From positions 620,001 to 684,000 of the forward strand of contig JBANDB010000016.1 in the NCBI GenBank assembly GCA_037576215.1: 64,000 nucleotides of DNA, in the 5' to 3' direction. Below are positions 1-10,723 of the stretch, in pieces. Below the pieces are notes generated by a model. The model was not told the origin of the DNA. It was given only the letters and a program-made list of their open reading frames with translations, and searched no databases. This stretch comes from Armillaria gallica. Taxonomy: Eukaryota; Basidiomycota; Agaricomycetes; Agaricales; Physalacriaceae. Numbering within the stretch: position 1 is the stretch's first letter; every line of letters begins with the position of its first letter. Position numbers and translations under genes: made by a program.

Positions 1-312
1 CCTTCATGTAATCGCTCCGAAAAGCCCGATGCCGACAAGGCGTGACAATTTGACATGGATGTACACGCGTTTACACGGGTGTACACCCCACTTGTCTGCA
101 CCCGATACCATGGGAGGACAGATGTAGTCCAGTGCAGACAAGTGTGGTAGACACTGGTTTGACATTGGTTTTACATGGGTCTCCATGACATTTGTCAGTG
201 GAGAGACACCATGTGCACGGGTGTACATGCGTGTACATGCATGTACACGGTAATACACCGGTGTACACGCGTTCACCGGCATCTACACGGGTCTACACGG
301 AAAACTGGGGGT
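1..312. repeat. TGTACAC-type degenerate repeat block
   Basis: Dense short repeats of the types TGTACAC, GTGTACATG and CTACACGGG occur in both orientations, especially at 58-95 and 210-300. Many units are self-complementary (GTGTACAC). There is no coding potential. Coding homology to a fungalysin starts abruptly about 20 bases beyond the right edge, so the block looks inserted into, or recombined with, that gene. Arrays of short subterminal repeats are known from CACTA, Plavaka and KDZ-like DNA transposons of mushrooms. That assignment is inference because no transposase is visible. Similar TGTACA/TTACAC motifs recur at 60,010-60,125. Confidence 0.55.
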
Positions 313-330
313 TTAGTCCAGTATTTCCTG

Positions 331-1220
331 GTGTAGGTCAGTCTAGCACCTGCCGCATAGGTATTTGGGACCAAACCATTCCCAATCGTGATGGAGACTT
401 GCAGAACGATATAATTGTTCATGAACTTACTCATGGGATGACTACTCGCTTGACTGGGGGAGGCACGGCTAGGTGCTTGGCGACAACAGAATCTGTTGGG
501 TTAGGCGAAGGTATACATTTACGGCTTTTATTTTAATACTGTTGATTACTGATATGGTTTTCAGGATGGTCGGACGCGATGGCAGAGTAAGACAGTTCGC
601 TTCTCTTCTCGCCGCTATCGGGATGCTGATTCACTGCGACCACAGGTGGACTCAACAAAAGAACAGCACTATTTCTGACTTTGTTGTGGCGGCTTGGGCA
701 TCAAACAACCCTGCTGGCATCCGCCGCTATCCCTACTCTACGGATCCCAAGGTGAACCCACTGCGGTACTCTTCAATCAGTAGTCTATTCGAGGTTCATA
801 GTGAGTGTGCTCGTAGCCCACTTATCACCCGCTCATCAGCCTTCAGATATCGGCGAGGTGTGGGCCAACATGCTGCACATTGTATATGCCGCCCTGGTTC
901 AAGCCCACGGATGGTCGTCGACAGCCATGGATGATGCAACTGGCCCCGAAGGAAATATAGTTTTCCTCCACCTCTTCATTGACGCGTTACAACTCCAGCC
1001 CTGCTACCCTACCTGTAAGTCCACCAAGATCTTGCATGCTTTATCGCCATCTGACTGAGTATATGCAGTCGTGCAAGCCCGAGCTGCGTGGATCCAAGCC
1101 GATGCGCTTCGCTACGATGGAGATAACTATTGCCTCCTCTGGAAGGCTTTCGCGAGTCGCGGTTTGGGAATGTCCGCGGCAAACTATGTAGACGATGCTA
1201 CTGTTCCCGCTGAGTGTTAA
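331..1220 (+). pseudogene. Fungalysin (M36 metallopeptidase), 5'-truncated
   Basis: C-terminal half of a secreted zinc metalloprotease of the fungalysin/M36 family, which degrades extracellular protein. Visible landmarks are the HExxH zinc site (HELTH, codons at about 418-432), the downstream GEGWSDAMAE motif whose Glu is the third zinc ligand, then NPAGIRRYPYST, IGEVWANMLH, FLHLFIDAL and ASRGLG. All are family hallmarks, and the frame ends cleanly at a TAA (1218-1220). Five exons are inferred: 331-510, 565-586, 646-800, 847-1014 and 1069-1220, all with GT-AG introns of 46-59 nt. The family is normally about 600 residues with a signal peptide, FTP propeptide and N-terminal catalytic part. All of that is missing, because homology starts at QSSTCR just after the repeat block. 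The catalytic residues survive, so the loss is probably recent. It could be the 3' part of a gene whose 5' part was moved elsewhere. Confidence 0.85.
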
Positions 1221-1323
1221 GCACTAGTGTTGATAAAGGTCGTTGTACTCGGACTGGGAATCGTCTTATGAATAGCTCCAGTTGTCGTTTTTGCGCGATA
1301 TATGATATGAAGCTTGTCTGATT

Positions 1324-1590
1324 TTGTCCTATTATCACAGTTCAAGCATGATACAGGAGATACCAAACTGCTACAGTCAATATTTTCCGGCCTCACATTC
1401 CAATGTCACTTTCAAAGCTATCAATGTCGGGACGCCATCGTCGGGGATACCTGCTGTGTTCGTCGTTGAGCCTGTGTTTCCGGGATATAAAACAATTCAA
1501 TCGTCCGTTTACACGTTCTGTATTGAGCACGGCGCCAAAGGTGAACGACTAATGTTCGTTCCACCAGCTTCTTGTAATAATTCGGGTTAA
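1324..1590 (+). pseudogene. Metallo-beta-lactamase-fold hydrolase, N-terminal fragment
   Basis: An 88-codon open frame resembles the N-terminus of fungal MBL-fold metallo-hydrolases: a short lead, then NVTFKAINVGTPSSGIPA, a VEPVFPGY segment and CIEHGAKGERLMF. In intact members this continues directly into a DLG(I/V)RKD segment and, further on, HxHxDH. Here the frame diverges right after LMF and stops, and no zinc-binding HxHxDH is seen downstream. I read it as a truncated relic next to the broken fungalysin. The match is by eye to a family pattern, so the assignment is moderate. Confidence 0.5.
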
Positions 1591-2856
1591 GAAACTTGGT
1601 TACTTACGTTGAGGTTGCAATCAATCCCTGTCGCGTAGGTGAGATGTTTTAGAAATGCAACTCAACTTATCTTGAGGGCCAGTATAAAACTTTTTTCTCG
1701 GTTTGGTGGCAATAGAAAACTATCATGTTTGCTTCCAAGAGCGGTCAGAACGAGATGACGATCAAAATCCTTCGCCTTTGATAGTGATGGTGACGCAAGA
1801 TGATTCAATAATTGGACCGCATTGGCCAAAACGAGAATAATCCCGCTGGTAACCGTACTTCCTCGTTCTCCTTCCATTTACAACAGATGAGAGTGAATAC
1901 TGGTCGAGCAGTAGAGGTCTTGTATCCGGGCAAAGCTCAAGGCACGGTCCGAACTCAATTTGAAAAAAAACCCTGCATGCGCCAACGTGACTTCCAGCCA
2001 ATAAAACAAAAGGCTCATGTTCTGATTCCCACGCCACCGCAAAAAGGACTCGTGGCTCCTCAGTGCTTTTCTTCCTTCCTTCTCTCAACCACCACCATCA
2101 CCCCCATCTATCGCAACTTTCCTCTGCAGCTCTTACTTCTCGACATGGATAGCGAGCCTGCTTCTGCTTGTGTTCTGCGACCGTACTAGCCTTATCGTCC
2201 CTTCGTTTACGTCTTGGGATCCTGTAGGAGGTGAAAACGATGTGCGACCGGAGGATTTTTGGGCCGCTTCGTCGCTGGAGCTCCTGATGCCACGATGGTG
2301 GGTTGTGTATGTTGTGGTCCTTCCTAGCCGTCTCAGGTGCGTCGAGCATAGTCTCTTCGTCGACTATTATTGCTAACATCATCATCACAGGTCCGATTTA
2401 GACAGTCGCGTACCATTTTTCGGATCGATATGCCCTCAGCGCTGGCCGTCGTTGATGGACTCCCCGCCGCCGAATACTCGTCATCCCTATCTCGTCAGCA
2501 TCACCGCGTGATCGACAAAAGGAGCTGTTTTACGGACCACGTTGACAACGACATCCGATACGCAGTCTCGTTCCCGTTGTTTATCACTCGGAGAATTACT
2601 CGGGAATCCTGTTGTCCAGCAGCCCCTACCACTTGGCTGTTGACTACTTTCTGTCCTCTACCGTCCGTTCTATTCAGAAATGATGCGTCTGGAATAGTGT
2701 CAACACAGGATTTGACAATAGGGGCTGAATACAGCGTTCTTCCGGACTTTATATCTCCTCTCGTTTCTCACCACCGGAACCCGCGTGTTTGCTTGTGTTT
2801 GTATGCACCGGGAGGGAATCATGAATTCGGACTTGATCCCATTAATACAGTCCACG
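1591..2856. other. Intergenic region without a recognised gene
   Basis: Several overlapping short open frames occur on both strands (for example 2,370-2,924 on + and 2,098-2,388 on -), but none shows a recognisable family or a convincing splice model. The stretch from about 2,050 to 2,850 has a plausible intron-like segment (about 2,336-2,391, ending CACAG) and may hold a decayed gene. It also contains the promoter and 5' leader of the copper transporter that starts at 2,857. Confidence 0.4.
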
Positions 2857-3550
2857 ATGTCGTTCAAGATATTCGCCCTCCTTACACTTTTACTCCCGTT
2901 TGTTTTGGCACATTCTTCGTCTAGTATGGATTCCATGGCAGGAATGGACTCGGAGGGAGACACGACGCTCATGTCGGGCATGATGATTCCATATCTGCAT
3001 TTCACGCCGGGGGATATCTTGTGGTTCCAGGGTTGGGTCCCAGAGAGCGTTGGTGCGATGGTTGGAGCGTGTATTGGACTTTTCATGTTGGCGCTGATCG
3101 ACCGCTGGCTCGCGGCGATGAGAAGGGTCATGGAAGGACATTGGGCGAGAAGGTTTGTATGCCAACCTGACTTCCTTTACCTCCGTTAATGAAGCTTGCC
3201 AGGGCCCAAGTACTCTACGCAAAGAAGAATCGCCACTCTTCCTCTGAAGTCGAGGCGCTCAAGTCCGAGCCGAGTGCTCTGAAGTCCGTTGTGCTGCGTT
3301 CTGCGCCGCCGTTCGTTCTTATCAATGATTTGGCAAGGGGTGCCCTGCATGCGCTGCAGTCTGCCTTGTCGTTCACATTCATGTTGGCAGCCATGTGGGT
3401 GTTTTATCTTCGACGTATGGGTGCCTTTTCTGATTCCGAATTTCTAGGACATTCCAAGTGGGATTCATTCTCGCTATCATTATCGGTATGGGGGTGGGCG
3501 AGACATTGTTTGGGAGGTTTGGTACCCACGGACTGGGAAGCGCTCACTGA
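2857..3550 (+). CDS. CTR-family high-affinity copper transporter
   Basis: Copper(I) uptake channel of the CTR family, which works as a trimer in the plasma or vacuolar membrane. Three exons (2857-3152, 3203-3394, 3448-3550) join in frame to 196 residues, the usual size. The start at 2857 gives a hydrophobic N-terminal segment followed by a Met-rich stretch (MDSMAGMDS, then LMSGMM, about residues 24-45) that offers thioether copper ligands. TM1 is about residues 65-85. TM2 carries the diagnostic MxxxM motif (MLAAM, about residues 158-163, split by the second intron). TM3 carries GxxxG (GMGVG, about 176-180), used for helix packing. Both transport motifs are intact. The next gene downstream on the same strand, about 250 bp away, is a ferric/metal reductase. 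CTR proteins take up Cu(I), so a surface reductase is a logical partner. Confidence 0.9.
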
Positions 3551-3802
3551 TGCGGTGCTCATATGTTTTGCCTTTATTAATCCGTTGTATGAATTATCGA
3601 CTTTGTGTGGAGAAATAGATTGATCGTTTCAAAGCAGAACGGATTCAGACGTCAGTGCCAAACAAAGACCAATACGAACGAAAAAAACTTTTGTGCCGCA
3701 GTCCGAGGATCGGATTAAATGATGGACGTTTACTTGCTTTAATGTGTATTCATCCGGTAGTCTCTCACGCATTGGCTCTGTTACCCTTCAACGTCGCCTA
3801 AG

Positions 3803-5803
3803 ATGAGCACTGGAACACCTCCAACAATCCCAGCAGAGTTTCAGCAATACAAGTACGTCTTTCATACCTTTCCTTAGTTCTGCGCTGACAAGGCATGAAG
3901 TTCATACGTAGAAGATCCGAAGTGGCAGCGCAGGTTCACCGCTATATGGGCGTCATGCATTGGTGCTGCGATTCTGTACTCATTACCCTACCTTGTACGC
4001 TCGCTACGCAACAGAAGGAATTGGCTGTGGTTCCAAGGTATTGGCGAGGACTTCAGCGCCAAAGGGATATACGTGCCCCTACAACAGACTACACCGCCTC
4101 GCTCGATACCAGCAAGGAATCGCCTTGAAAGTATCGTCGGGACCATTGGGAGCGTCCCATTGTGGAGGCCGCCGTTTCTTGCGCTGAACGTTGGGCAGAG
4201 TAAGTTTCAACCACGTATACATATTCAATAAATCTTACACGGACGTTACAGTCTTCGTAATCCTCGCCTACCTTGCCATCGTGCTAGTATGCATCATCGT
4301 CGATGCTCCACTGAAAGACAATCCCAACCGGGCAGGATTCCTCACTCTCGCCCAATTCCCTGTGGTCTTCCTATTCGCTACGAAGAACTCGGTGCTCTCA
4401 TTGCTCCTAGGCCCCGGGCACGGATACGAGAGGCTTAACTACGTGCACCGCTGGTCCGGACGCTTCATGTTCCTCGGCGCCGTCATCCACGGCTCGCTGT
4501 GGATCCGGAACCACCTGGAATATAATATCGCAATTCTGGGGGAGCAGAAGGAGACGAGCGGGATCGCTGCGTTTGGGGTGCTGTGTGTGATTGTGCTGAC
4601 GAGCGTCAAGCCGGCGAGGAGTTTTTGTTATGAGATCTTTTTTGTTGTTCAGTGAGTTTTTCTGTCTCTCCTTTGTTGACTGGATAGTTGTTGAACTGGG
4701 TGATGTAGTGTGCTTGGGTTCGTGGCGTTTTTCATTACGGTATGCTACCATACGACATTTGCTTCTCCGTGGATATTCCCTCCGCTGGCATTGTATGGGC
4801 TGGACATGCTCATGCGTCTCTTCCGGTATCGAATCAAGGATGCTACAGTCACTGCTGTCGATAACCAGATGACCATCGTACGTTGTCTATATCTCTTCTA
4901 TCGTCGTCCACCCAGCTCATTCCCTCTATTCAGATCCGTATCCCAGACTGCGATTTCGGCTGGGAAGCAGGACAGCACGTCCGCCTGCGGGTCTTTTTCT
5001 TAGGGCGTGTCTTCGAGTCTCACCCGCTGACCATCCTGTCGGCACCCGGGAGGGTGTCGTCTATCTCTACGCCTGGGATCATACTAGGAGCCAAAGTGGC
5101 GGGTGATTGGACGAGGGCGCTTAATGTGTTCACTGCCAATGAGACTGAGAACCAAACGAAGTGCTTAGAAGAAGGGAAGAAAGCTGAGGCTGGCCTAGAG
5201 ATTCCCGTGCAGGTCATGCTTGATGGTCCCTATGGAGGGTGCAGCGTTGACTTGGGGCAGTACGAGAACGTGCTGTTGTTCGCTGGTGGGAGCGGGGTGA
5301 CATTCACGATTGGTTTGCTGGACGATATCGTTGGGAGGTGTGTCAAGCTCGGTCGACCTCGCGGGGAGCGTACCAAGAGGATCGAGTTCGTTTGGTGTAT
5401 ACGTTCTTTCCGTAGGTCCACCTTCATTTTCTCCCTTTCATGTCTTATCATATCTTCAGGCTCGATCGACTGGTTCGCGCCTATGCTGATGGATATCACC
5501 AACGCCGCCGCCCCGACGCTGGACGTGCACGTCTCGATATACGTTACGTGTCTATGTAACCCCGATGCGGTGCCGTCTATCCCTAACTCGGATGTTATAT
5601 TTGAACGTCCGAGGTTTCGGAAGGTGCTGGGGGACTTGGTTAAGACTCCTGATGATGGGCGGTTGGGCGGTGGTGTTGGAGTGTGTGTGTGTGGGCCGGA
5701 GGGTCTGGTGAGGGAGGCGTCTAATGCTGTTATGAGGCTTGGGATGACGAGGAGTGGGGAGTTGGGCGGGGTGGGGCTGCATACAGAGTCGTTCTCTATG
5801 TGA
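3803..5803 (+). CDS. Ferric/cupric reductase (FRE-type flavocytochrome)
   Basis: Plasma-membrane metalloreductase that passes electrons from NADPH via FAD and two hemes to extracellular Fe(III) or Cu(II). Six exons (3803-3852, 3901-4199, 4252-4651, 4709-4877, 4934-5411, 5460-5803) join in frame to 579 residues. The ferric reductase transmembrane domain shows two H-x13-H pairs for the bis-heme: one in NYVHRW...AVIHG (about residues 182/196), and one beginning at the exon 3/4 junction and ending in VCYH (about 250/264). The FAD site HPLTI is near residue 336, the NADPH-site glycine motif GGSGVT near 423, and the C-terminal CGPEG near 543. All expected cofactor motifs are present. It lies directly downstream of a CTR copper transporter on the same strand, which suggests a reductive copper (or iron) uptake pair. 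The exact metal cannot be told from sequence. Confidence 0.92.
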
Positions 5804-5865
5804 AGTTTACGGTTGTGGGTATAGGGAAATAGCAGCATGTGAGGAATAGGAATCCCGTTCCTCGT

Positions 5866-5925
5866 ACCTATATATGGTATAACGGCGCAGCTCATGGTGG
5901 GAGTGTTGGGTTCGATTCCCATATG
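5866..5925 (+). other. tRNA-like Pol III promoter remnant (A and B boxes), copy 1
   Basis: An A box fits TRGYNNANNNG exactly (TGGTATAACGG, 5875-5885) and a B box fits GGTTCGANNCC exactly (GGTTCGATTCC, 5909-5919), at tRNA-like spacing. A closed cloverleaf with a paired acceptor stem cannot be drawn, so it is not a normal tRNA gene. A close relative lies at 10,250-10,300. Both sit 260-430 bp from the 3' end of F-box-like paralogs, so they travelled with the tandem duplication. It could be a tRNA-derived SINE head. Confidence 0.5.
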
Positions 5926-6188
5926 CGACATGGAAGGTCAATATTGCGACTTTTTTGTTTTATCAGAAGTAAATACATAGAAATTGATAGAACCCTATTC
6001 CGGCATGTGCCCTCTTTGTACTAGTATTGTAGTTGTAGATCCATCACATTGTAAAAGTTGCCAGATGTACCTTTTCAAAACGAGCCGGTACATTCAGTAT
6101 CATGGCTGCTTAGACTACTTTCTGAACCGAGGTAAAAAGTTGAGAGTACTCGTATCTCGGTGCGCAAGTAGTCTTGCGATTGTCGCAC

Positions 6189-7550
6189 CTAGAATACCAA
6201 AAGACCTCTTTCGTAGAGATTAGGAAGTATGTCTTTGATCACGGCGTCCCGATACCCCATTCCTTGACTACTCTCGTCCTCGAGGTACACCCGTCGTAGA
6301 TGCGACATATCAGCACGAGTCAGAGCCGCGTCTAGAGCAATCCAATACATCCGTTCGTCTTCTGGAAACCTGTTCGGATGGATCTTGGGGAGCGTGAGCG
6401 TGACACTCTCGATGACGTTCTCTCTGAAGTTCTTCAACAACCGTTCCCAGCACCTGGCGGCAACTGAGGCCGATATCCATTCCTCCGGCTCGCATCGAAG
6501 GCCTTCTGGTGTTAGGGTTAAACGGATGTGCCGAAAGCGACTGATGTCGGGGAGGTAGTTGGCGTCAGCGGAATCTATGAGGCATAGATAGATAAGAAAT
6601 GAAAGCAATAAACTAGAAACGGGTACTTACCCAGGGCTATCAATCGAATCTCTATCACTTGCAAGGAAGACATATGCAATGTTTCCAGTAGTCTGGAAAA
6701 AGCTTTCATTTCCTGCGTATACACGATATTGACGCGGAGTTTCCGTAAACAGTCGACTTGCAAGACACATGATGGGTCAGCGAGCCACGACGAAAAGCGC
6801 CAGAGCTCGTCGCTTGCAAGAGAAAGGGAGAGGGTTTCGAGTGGTATTCGAACTGACCCTGGAGCATATGTCTGGGAACTGTCGGTCAGAGCACAGGTCA
6901 TAATGTCCGTCAAGCAGATATCTGCAACGTTCGAACCCTCGAACAAGGTAAAAAGTATATCCCAGCTGGGGACGTCGGGCAAGTTTGTTATCGTTACTTT
7001 GCGGAGGTCCGGTAGCTTGGAAGCGGAAAGAAAAAATTTGTGTATCCCTGGGATGTCGCGCCATAAGGCATAACTGAAGTTGATATGAAAGGTTCGCAGG
7101 TTTGTGAGCACGGGTAGAATGCGATCAAGTACTGGTATCGACTGGCCGAGCCAGCGGTCACACTTGAAGACGTCCCCCTCGATGATTTCAAGATGCTGAA
7201 CAAAGTTCGGGATAGTATGTGGAGCCGATTCTATCAGGCGCAGAAGCAGCTCTGCCGACGTCCGGCCTTTTGATTTATCGGGCCATGGTCTGCCAGCAAG
7301 AGTGATTCTGGAGAAAAGGTTTTGCTGACTGTGCCCTGACCAAGACGATGCAACGAGAGCACATGCTCTTAGCGATTGAATATCGTTACACAAATAATCG
7401 ATAATGACATCGATCAATTCCTGGGGTAGCGGCGAAGCCGCCGGGATCGAAGCGGGGATTTCAGGTTGAATGCTAATATATATTTAAATTTTTTGGCTCG
7501 ATTAATGCGCAATGCACATACATCGAGTCCTGAACACGGGCAGTTGTCAT
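6189..7550 (-). CDS. F-box-like/LRR-like protein, tandem paralog 1
   Basis: Probable F-box substrate adaptor for an SCF ubiquitin ligase. Three exons (7550-7522, 7472-6631, 6574-6189) join in frame to 418 residues. The N-terminus holds PQELIDVIIDYL followed by LRACALVASSWS and LFSRITLAG, the usual Agaricomycete F-box-like pattern (about residues 25-65). The rest is a series of irregular leucine-rich segments (LTNLRTFHI, PDLRKVTI, LRKLRVNI, MSSLQVIEIRL). A highly conserved C-terminal exon follows, with EEWISASVAARCWERLLKNFRENV and MSHLRRVYLEDES. It is the first of three tandem copies on the minus strand that share intron positions and ends. The 29-base first exon is supported because the same split occurs in all three. 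The target is unknown. Confidence 0.75.
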
Positions 7551-7611
7551 GAGAGACGTAGGTGGTGGTTGAGAAGAAGGAACTATCGGGCCGCGGTGAT
7601 TACGGGGCCAT

Positions 7612-7620
7612 GTTTATATA
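7612..7620 (-). promoter_or_regulatory. TATA-like element of paralog 1
   Basis: TATATAAAC on the minus strand lies 62-70 bp upstream of the proposed start codon at 7550. Paralogs 2 and 3 have an A/T element at almost the same distance, which supports both the element and the assigned starts. Confidence 0.45.
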
Positions 7621-7622
7621 AT

Positions 7623-8021
7623 GTCCCTGAGCAAACCGGAGAGTCTCCTAGACGTCTACTGTAATGTTGTTCATGTAAAGCTTGGGATGACGAGAAGTAA
7701 ACGGACCGGGACTCCATCTCGATAACTGAATCTCACCTACCTGCGTGGACATAAACTTTAAAGGACCGCGCAAATGTTTGCCACGCAGTGTGTTGATAAT
7801 TAAAGTATTAAAAGTAAGCTAAGGTCTCAGGCCACGAGAGTGTAAAGAAGATAAACGCTATATTGCATAAATATGGGCTGCTTAAAATACAAACTAGGAT
7901 AAACTGAAGGGTATTAAGGATTATATGCCGGTATCGGGGGTATGTAAAAAGCGGAACATTTCCAGCACTGAGAAGAGGAATCAGAGGCTTCCAATGTCTG
8001 GAAATAAAGTAGGATTCTTAC
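7623..8021. other. Spacer between F-box paralogs 1 and 2
   Basis: AT-rich, with no coding frame or recognised element. Parts resemble the flanks of the other two paralogs only loosely. Confidence 0.5.
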
Positions 8022-9397
8022 CTAGAATACCAGTAGACCTTTGTCGTAGAGATTAGGAAGTATGTCTTTGATCACGGCAACACGATAGTCCATTCCTTGA
8101 CTGCTCTCGTCCTCAAGGTACACCCGTCGAAGATGCGACATATCAGCACGGGTCAAAGCCGCATCTAGAGCAACCCAATGCATCCGTTCGGCTTCTGGAA
8201 ACCTGTTCGGATGGATCTTGGGGAGCGTGAGCGTAACACTCTCGATGACGTTCTCTCTGAAGTTCTTCAACAACCGTTCCCAGCACTGGGCGGCAACTGA
8301 AGCTGATATCCATTCCTCCGCCTCGATTAGAAGGCACTCTGACGTCAGAGCGAAACGGACGTGCCGAAAATTGCTGAGATTGGGGAGGTTTTCCGAGTGA
8401 TCGGTAGAGTCGACGTATTCTATGAGATTGGATGGATAAGAACAGGAAGCGCTAAAATAGCAACGTCTTACCAAGCGACTCCAATCGGATCTCTATCGCT
8501 TCCAGGGAAGGCATATGCAACGTTTCCAGTAGTCTGGAAGCTGCCTTCATCTCCTGAACTTCGATCATGTTGATGCGTAGTTTCCGTAAACCGGATAGAC
8601 GCAATATACAGGACGGGTCGGCGAACCACGACGAAAGGCGCCAAACTTCGTGACTTTCAAGAGAAAGGGAGAGGGTTTTGAGTGGTATTCGAACGGAAGT
8701 TGGAACATATGTCTGTGATCCGTCGGTCAGAGCACCAGTGGTAACGTTAACCAAGCAGATATCTGTCACGTTCGAACCCTCGAACAAGGTGAATAGTCCG
8801 TTGAGGCTGGGAACGCTAGTGACGCTCGATATTGTTACTTTGTGGAGGCCGGGGTGCTTAGAAATGGAGAGAAAGGATGTATGTATTCCTGGGATGTCGC
8901 GCCATAGAAGACCGGTGAAGTTGATGTGGAAGGTTCGCAGGTTCGTGAGCGTAGGGAGGATGCGGTCTAGTATTGGCATAGACCGGGCGAGCCACCGGTA
9001 AGACCTAAAGGCATCACCCTCGATGATATCAAGATGCCGAACGAAACTCGGGATATGCGGAGCCGATTCTACCAGGCGGAGAAATAGCTCCGCCGACGTT
9101 CGGCTTTTGCGCTTATCAGGCCATGGTTTACCAGCAAGAGCGATGCGAAGGAATAGGTTTTGCTGGCTGCGTCCTGACCAAGACGATGCAACGAGAGCGC
9201 AGGCTCTTAGCGAGCGAGTATCGTTATACAAATAATCGATAATGATATCAATCAATTCCTGGGGTATAATAGGTTGCGGCGAAACCGCCGGGATCGAAGG
9301 GGGTATCCTGGGAATGCTAAAACGCAAAGAAAAGTCAGCTCCTTAATGCTACTGCATGATGCACGTACATTAAGTCGTGAACGCAGGTCGGTATCAT
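8022..9397 (-). CDS. F-box-like/LRR-like protein, tandem paralog 2
   Basis: Intact paralog of the genes at 6189-7550 and 10724-12080. Exons 9397-9369, 9316-8472 and 8419-8022 join in frame to 423 residues. The F-box-like segment PQELIDIIIDYL...LRACALVASSWSGRSQQNLF is followed by leucine-rich segments and the conserved C-terminal exon (EEWISASVAAQCWERLLKNFRENV...LLVF). Differences from the other copies concentrate in the middle (about residues 150-260) and in the first part of exon 3. The ends are nearly invariant. That pattern fits either variation in a recognition region or gene conversion of the ends. The likely role is an SCF adaptor with an unknown substrate. Confidence 0.75.
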
Positions 9398-9450
9398 GAG
9401 AGAGGTAGATGTTGGTTGAGAGACAAGAATTGCCGCGCTTAGTGCAGGGT

Positions 9451-9460
9451 CATATTTATG
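9451..9460 (-). promoter_or_regulatory. TATA-like element of paralog 2
   Basis: CATAAATATG on the minus strand, 54-63 bp upstream of the start at 9397. The same sequence is found at the same distance in paralog 3. Confidence 0.45.
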
Positions 9461-9659
9461 TAGCCGAATGTCCCTGAAGAAATTACACATGATCCGGCCT
9501 TCGATTTTCATTTGCCTTGATTCGAATCCACAGATCAACGAAACCCATGTTGTCGATAGTGTCTTCTAGAGTTAACCTTAGCCTATTGAAGTGCATGCCA
9601 TTGATTATCAAGACAGCTTGTGACGAAATCTATCCCTGATGTACTTCTAAATCGCAGTG

Positions 9660-10135
9660 TGGCATACCGAGTCGGACTATGACGTATCCTGAAGGTCAGC
9701 GAAAGCGATATATGATTCGTCCTCAGCTCTCAGGAGGGAAAATACGGGTTCTATAGTTAAAACTTTATAGGTCTTCTTCCTAGATGGATGGGAATCGGCA
9801 TACCATGGGCCCCGAATGTGCAGATACTCGTAACTTATTCCTCGGCGTTTTGGACTCCACGAAAAAGGCGACCTCGCTTCGCCGTGCACGGGAAATGCAA
9901 CAGCTTGCAGTATACAACATTCCTGTCGAGCTCTGCACATAAACGGGGTGCCATCTGTGATTACCATAAATTTGGACAGACGACATTGAATGGACGATTT
10001 GAAGACGGTCATTGATGTCTTTTGTAAAATTGCTGACGTTCGGGCTCGGCGACTTGATATTGTCACACATGGGGCAATGCATTCTGGTAATGAAGGGTAC
10101 CCGTATGCGTTGATCGAAATCAAGAGGCCCTTTTC
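9660..10135 (-). pseudogene. Decayed unknown gene, copy of 12,300-13,340
   Basis: Minus-strand sequence is recognisably related to 12,330-12,960. Shared segments include NIK-PSPN-S followed by a DxND/DIDE region, then KTPRNKLR or RTPRNNLR and ADSHPSRKK near the end. Frames shift between the two copies and none stays open for the whole length here. The parent protein is not a family I recognise. It forms part of the unit duplicated along with the F-box-like paralogs. Confidence 0.4.
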
Positions 10136-10246
10136 AGGCTAGTAGCAGAGCGGCGTGTATGGGAAACCTCAGCTAGTCAAAGGTTACTTGACAAAGGATG
10201 GATGCCACCTGAATTCTCGAGGAATAACAGTTCCGCCAAAGCAAAG

Positions 10247-10305
10247 GTGCCTATATGGTGTAATGGCGCATCCCATGATGGGAGCCTTGGGTTCGATCCC
10301 TTTAT
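10247..10305 (+). other. tRNA-like Pol III promoter remnant (A and B boxes), copy 2
   Basis: A box TGGTGTAATGG (10256-10266) and B box GGTTCGATCCC (10290-10300) both fit the consensus. The region is about 80% identical to 5866-5925 by eye. No acceptor stem closes. It sits about 420 bp from the 3' end of paralog 3, in the same relative place as copy 1 beside paralog 1. Confidence 0.5.
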
Positions 10306-10723
10306 AAAATATTACAACAACTTCTTGAAACTTACGTAGTAAAAGAGGTGCTTTATCTTACCTTCCTCCGGCAGTGCATAATTCTCTTCCACCTTAACGT
10401 ACCCTCTTGCACTGCTTGTCCTAAGTATAGAACGTACTTTCCATGTGGTCGTATGTCTGCCTGTGATATTCTTCAAGCTGGCCGACCCATCTCATTGTAG
10501 AGCACGTCCGTTGCCTCTTATAAGAATGCGTTACATCGTTTTTGAAGTAATCTGAAGCGGAGTAAAAGTTGAGGATATCCTATGAATATACAGGTACTCT
10601 TATGACTACCAGCGGTACGTGAAAAGCTGAGATGAACAAATTCCGATCACGGTATGTAATGTTATTCCCCGCTGAAAAGAGTAATCAGAAACATTCCGTC
10701 GGGAAATAAAAGGGAGTCCTCAC

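Noticed and set aside
5866..5925. Functional tRNA gene
   Set aside because: A and B boxes are perfect, but no acceptor stem and no proper 7-nt anticodon loop with a 5-bp stem can be drawn.
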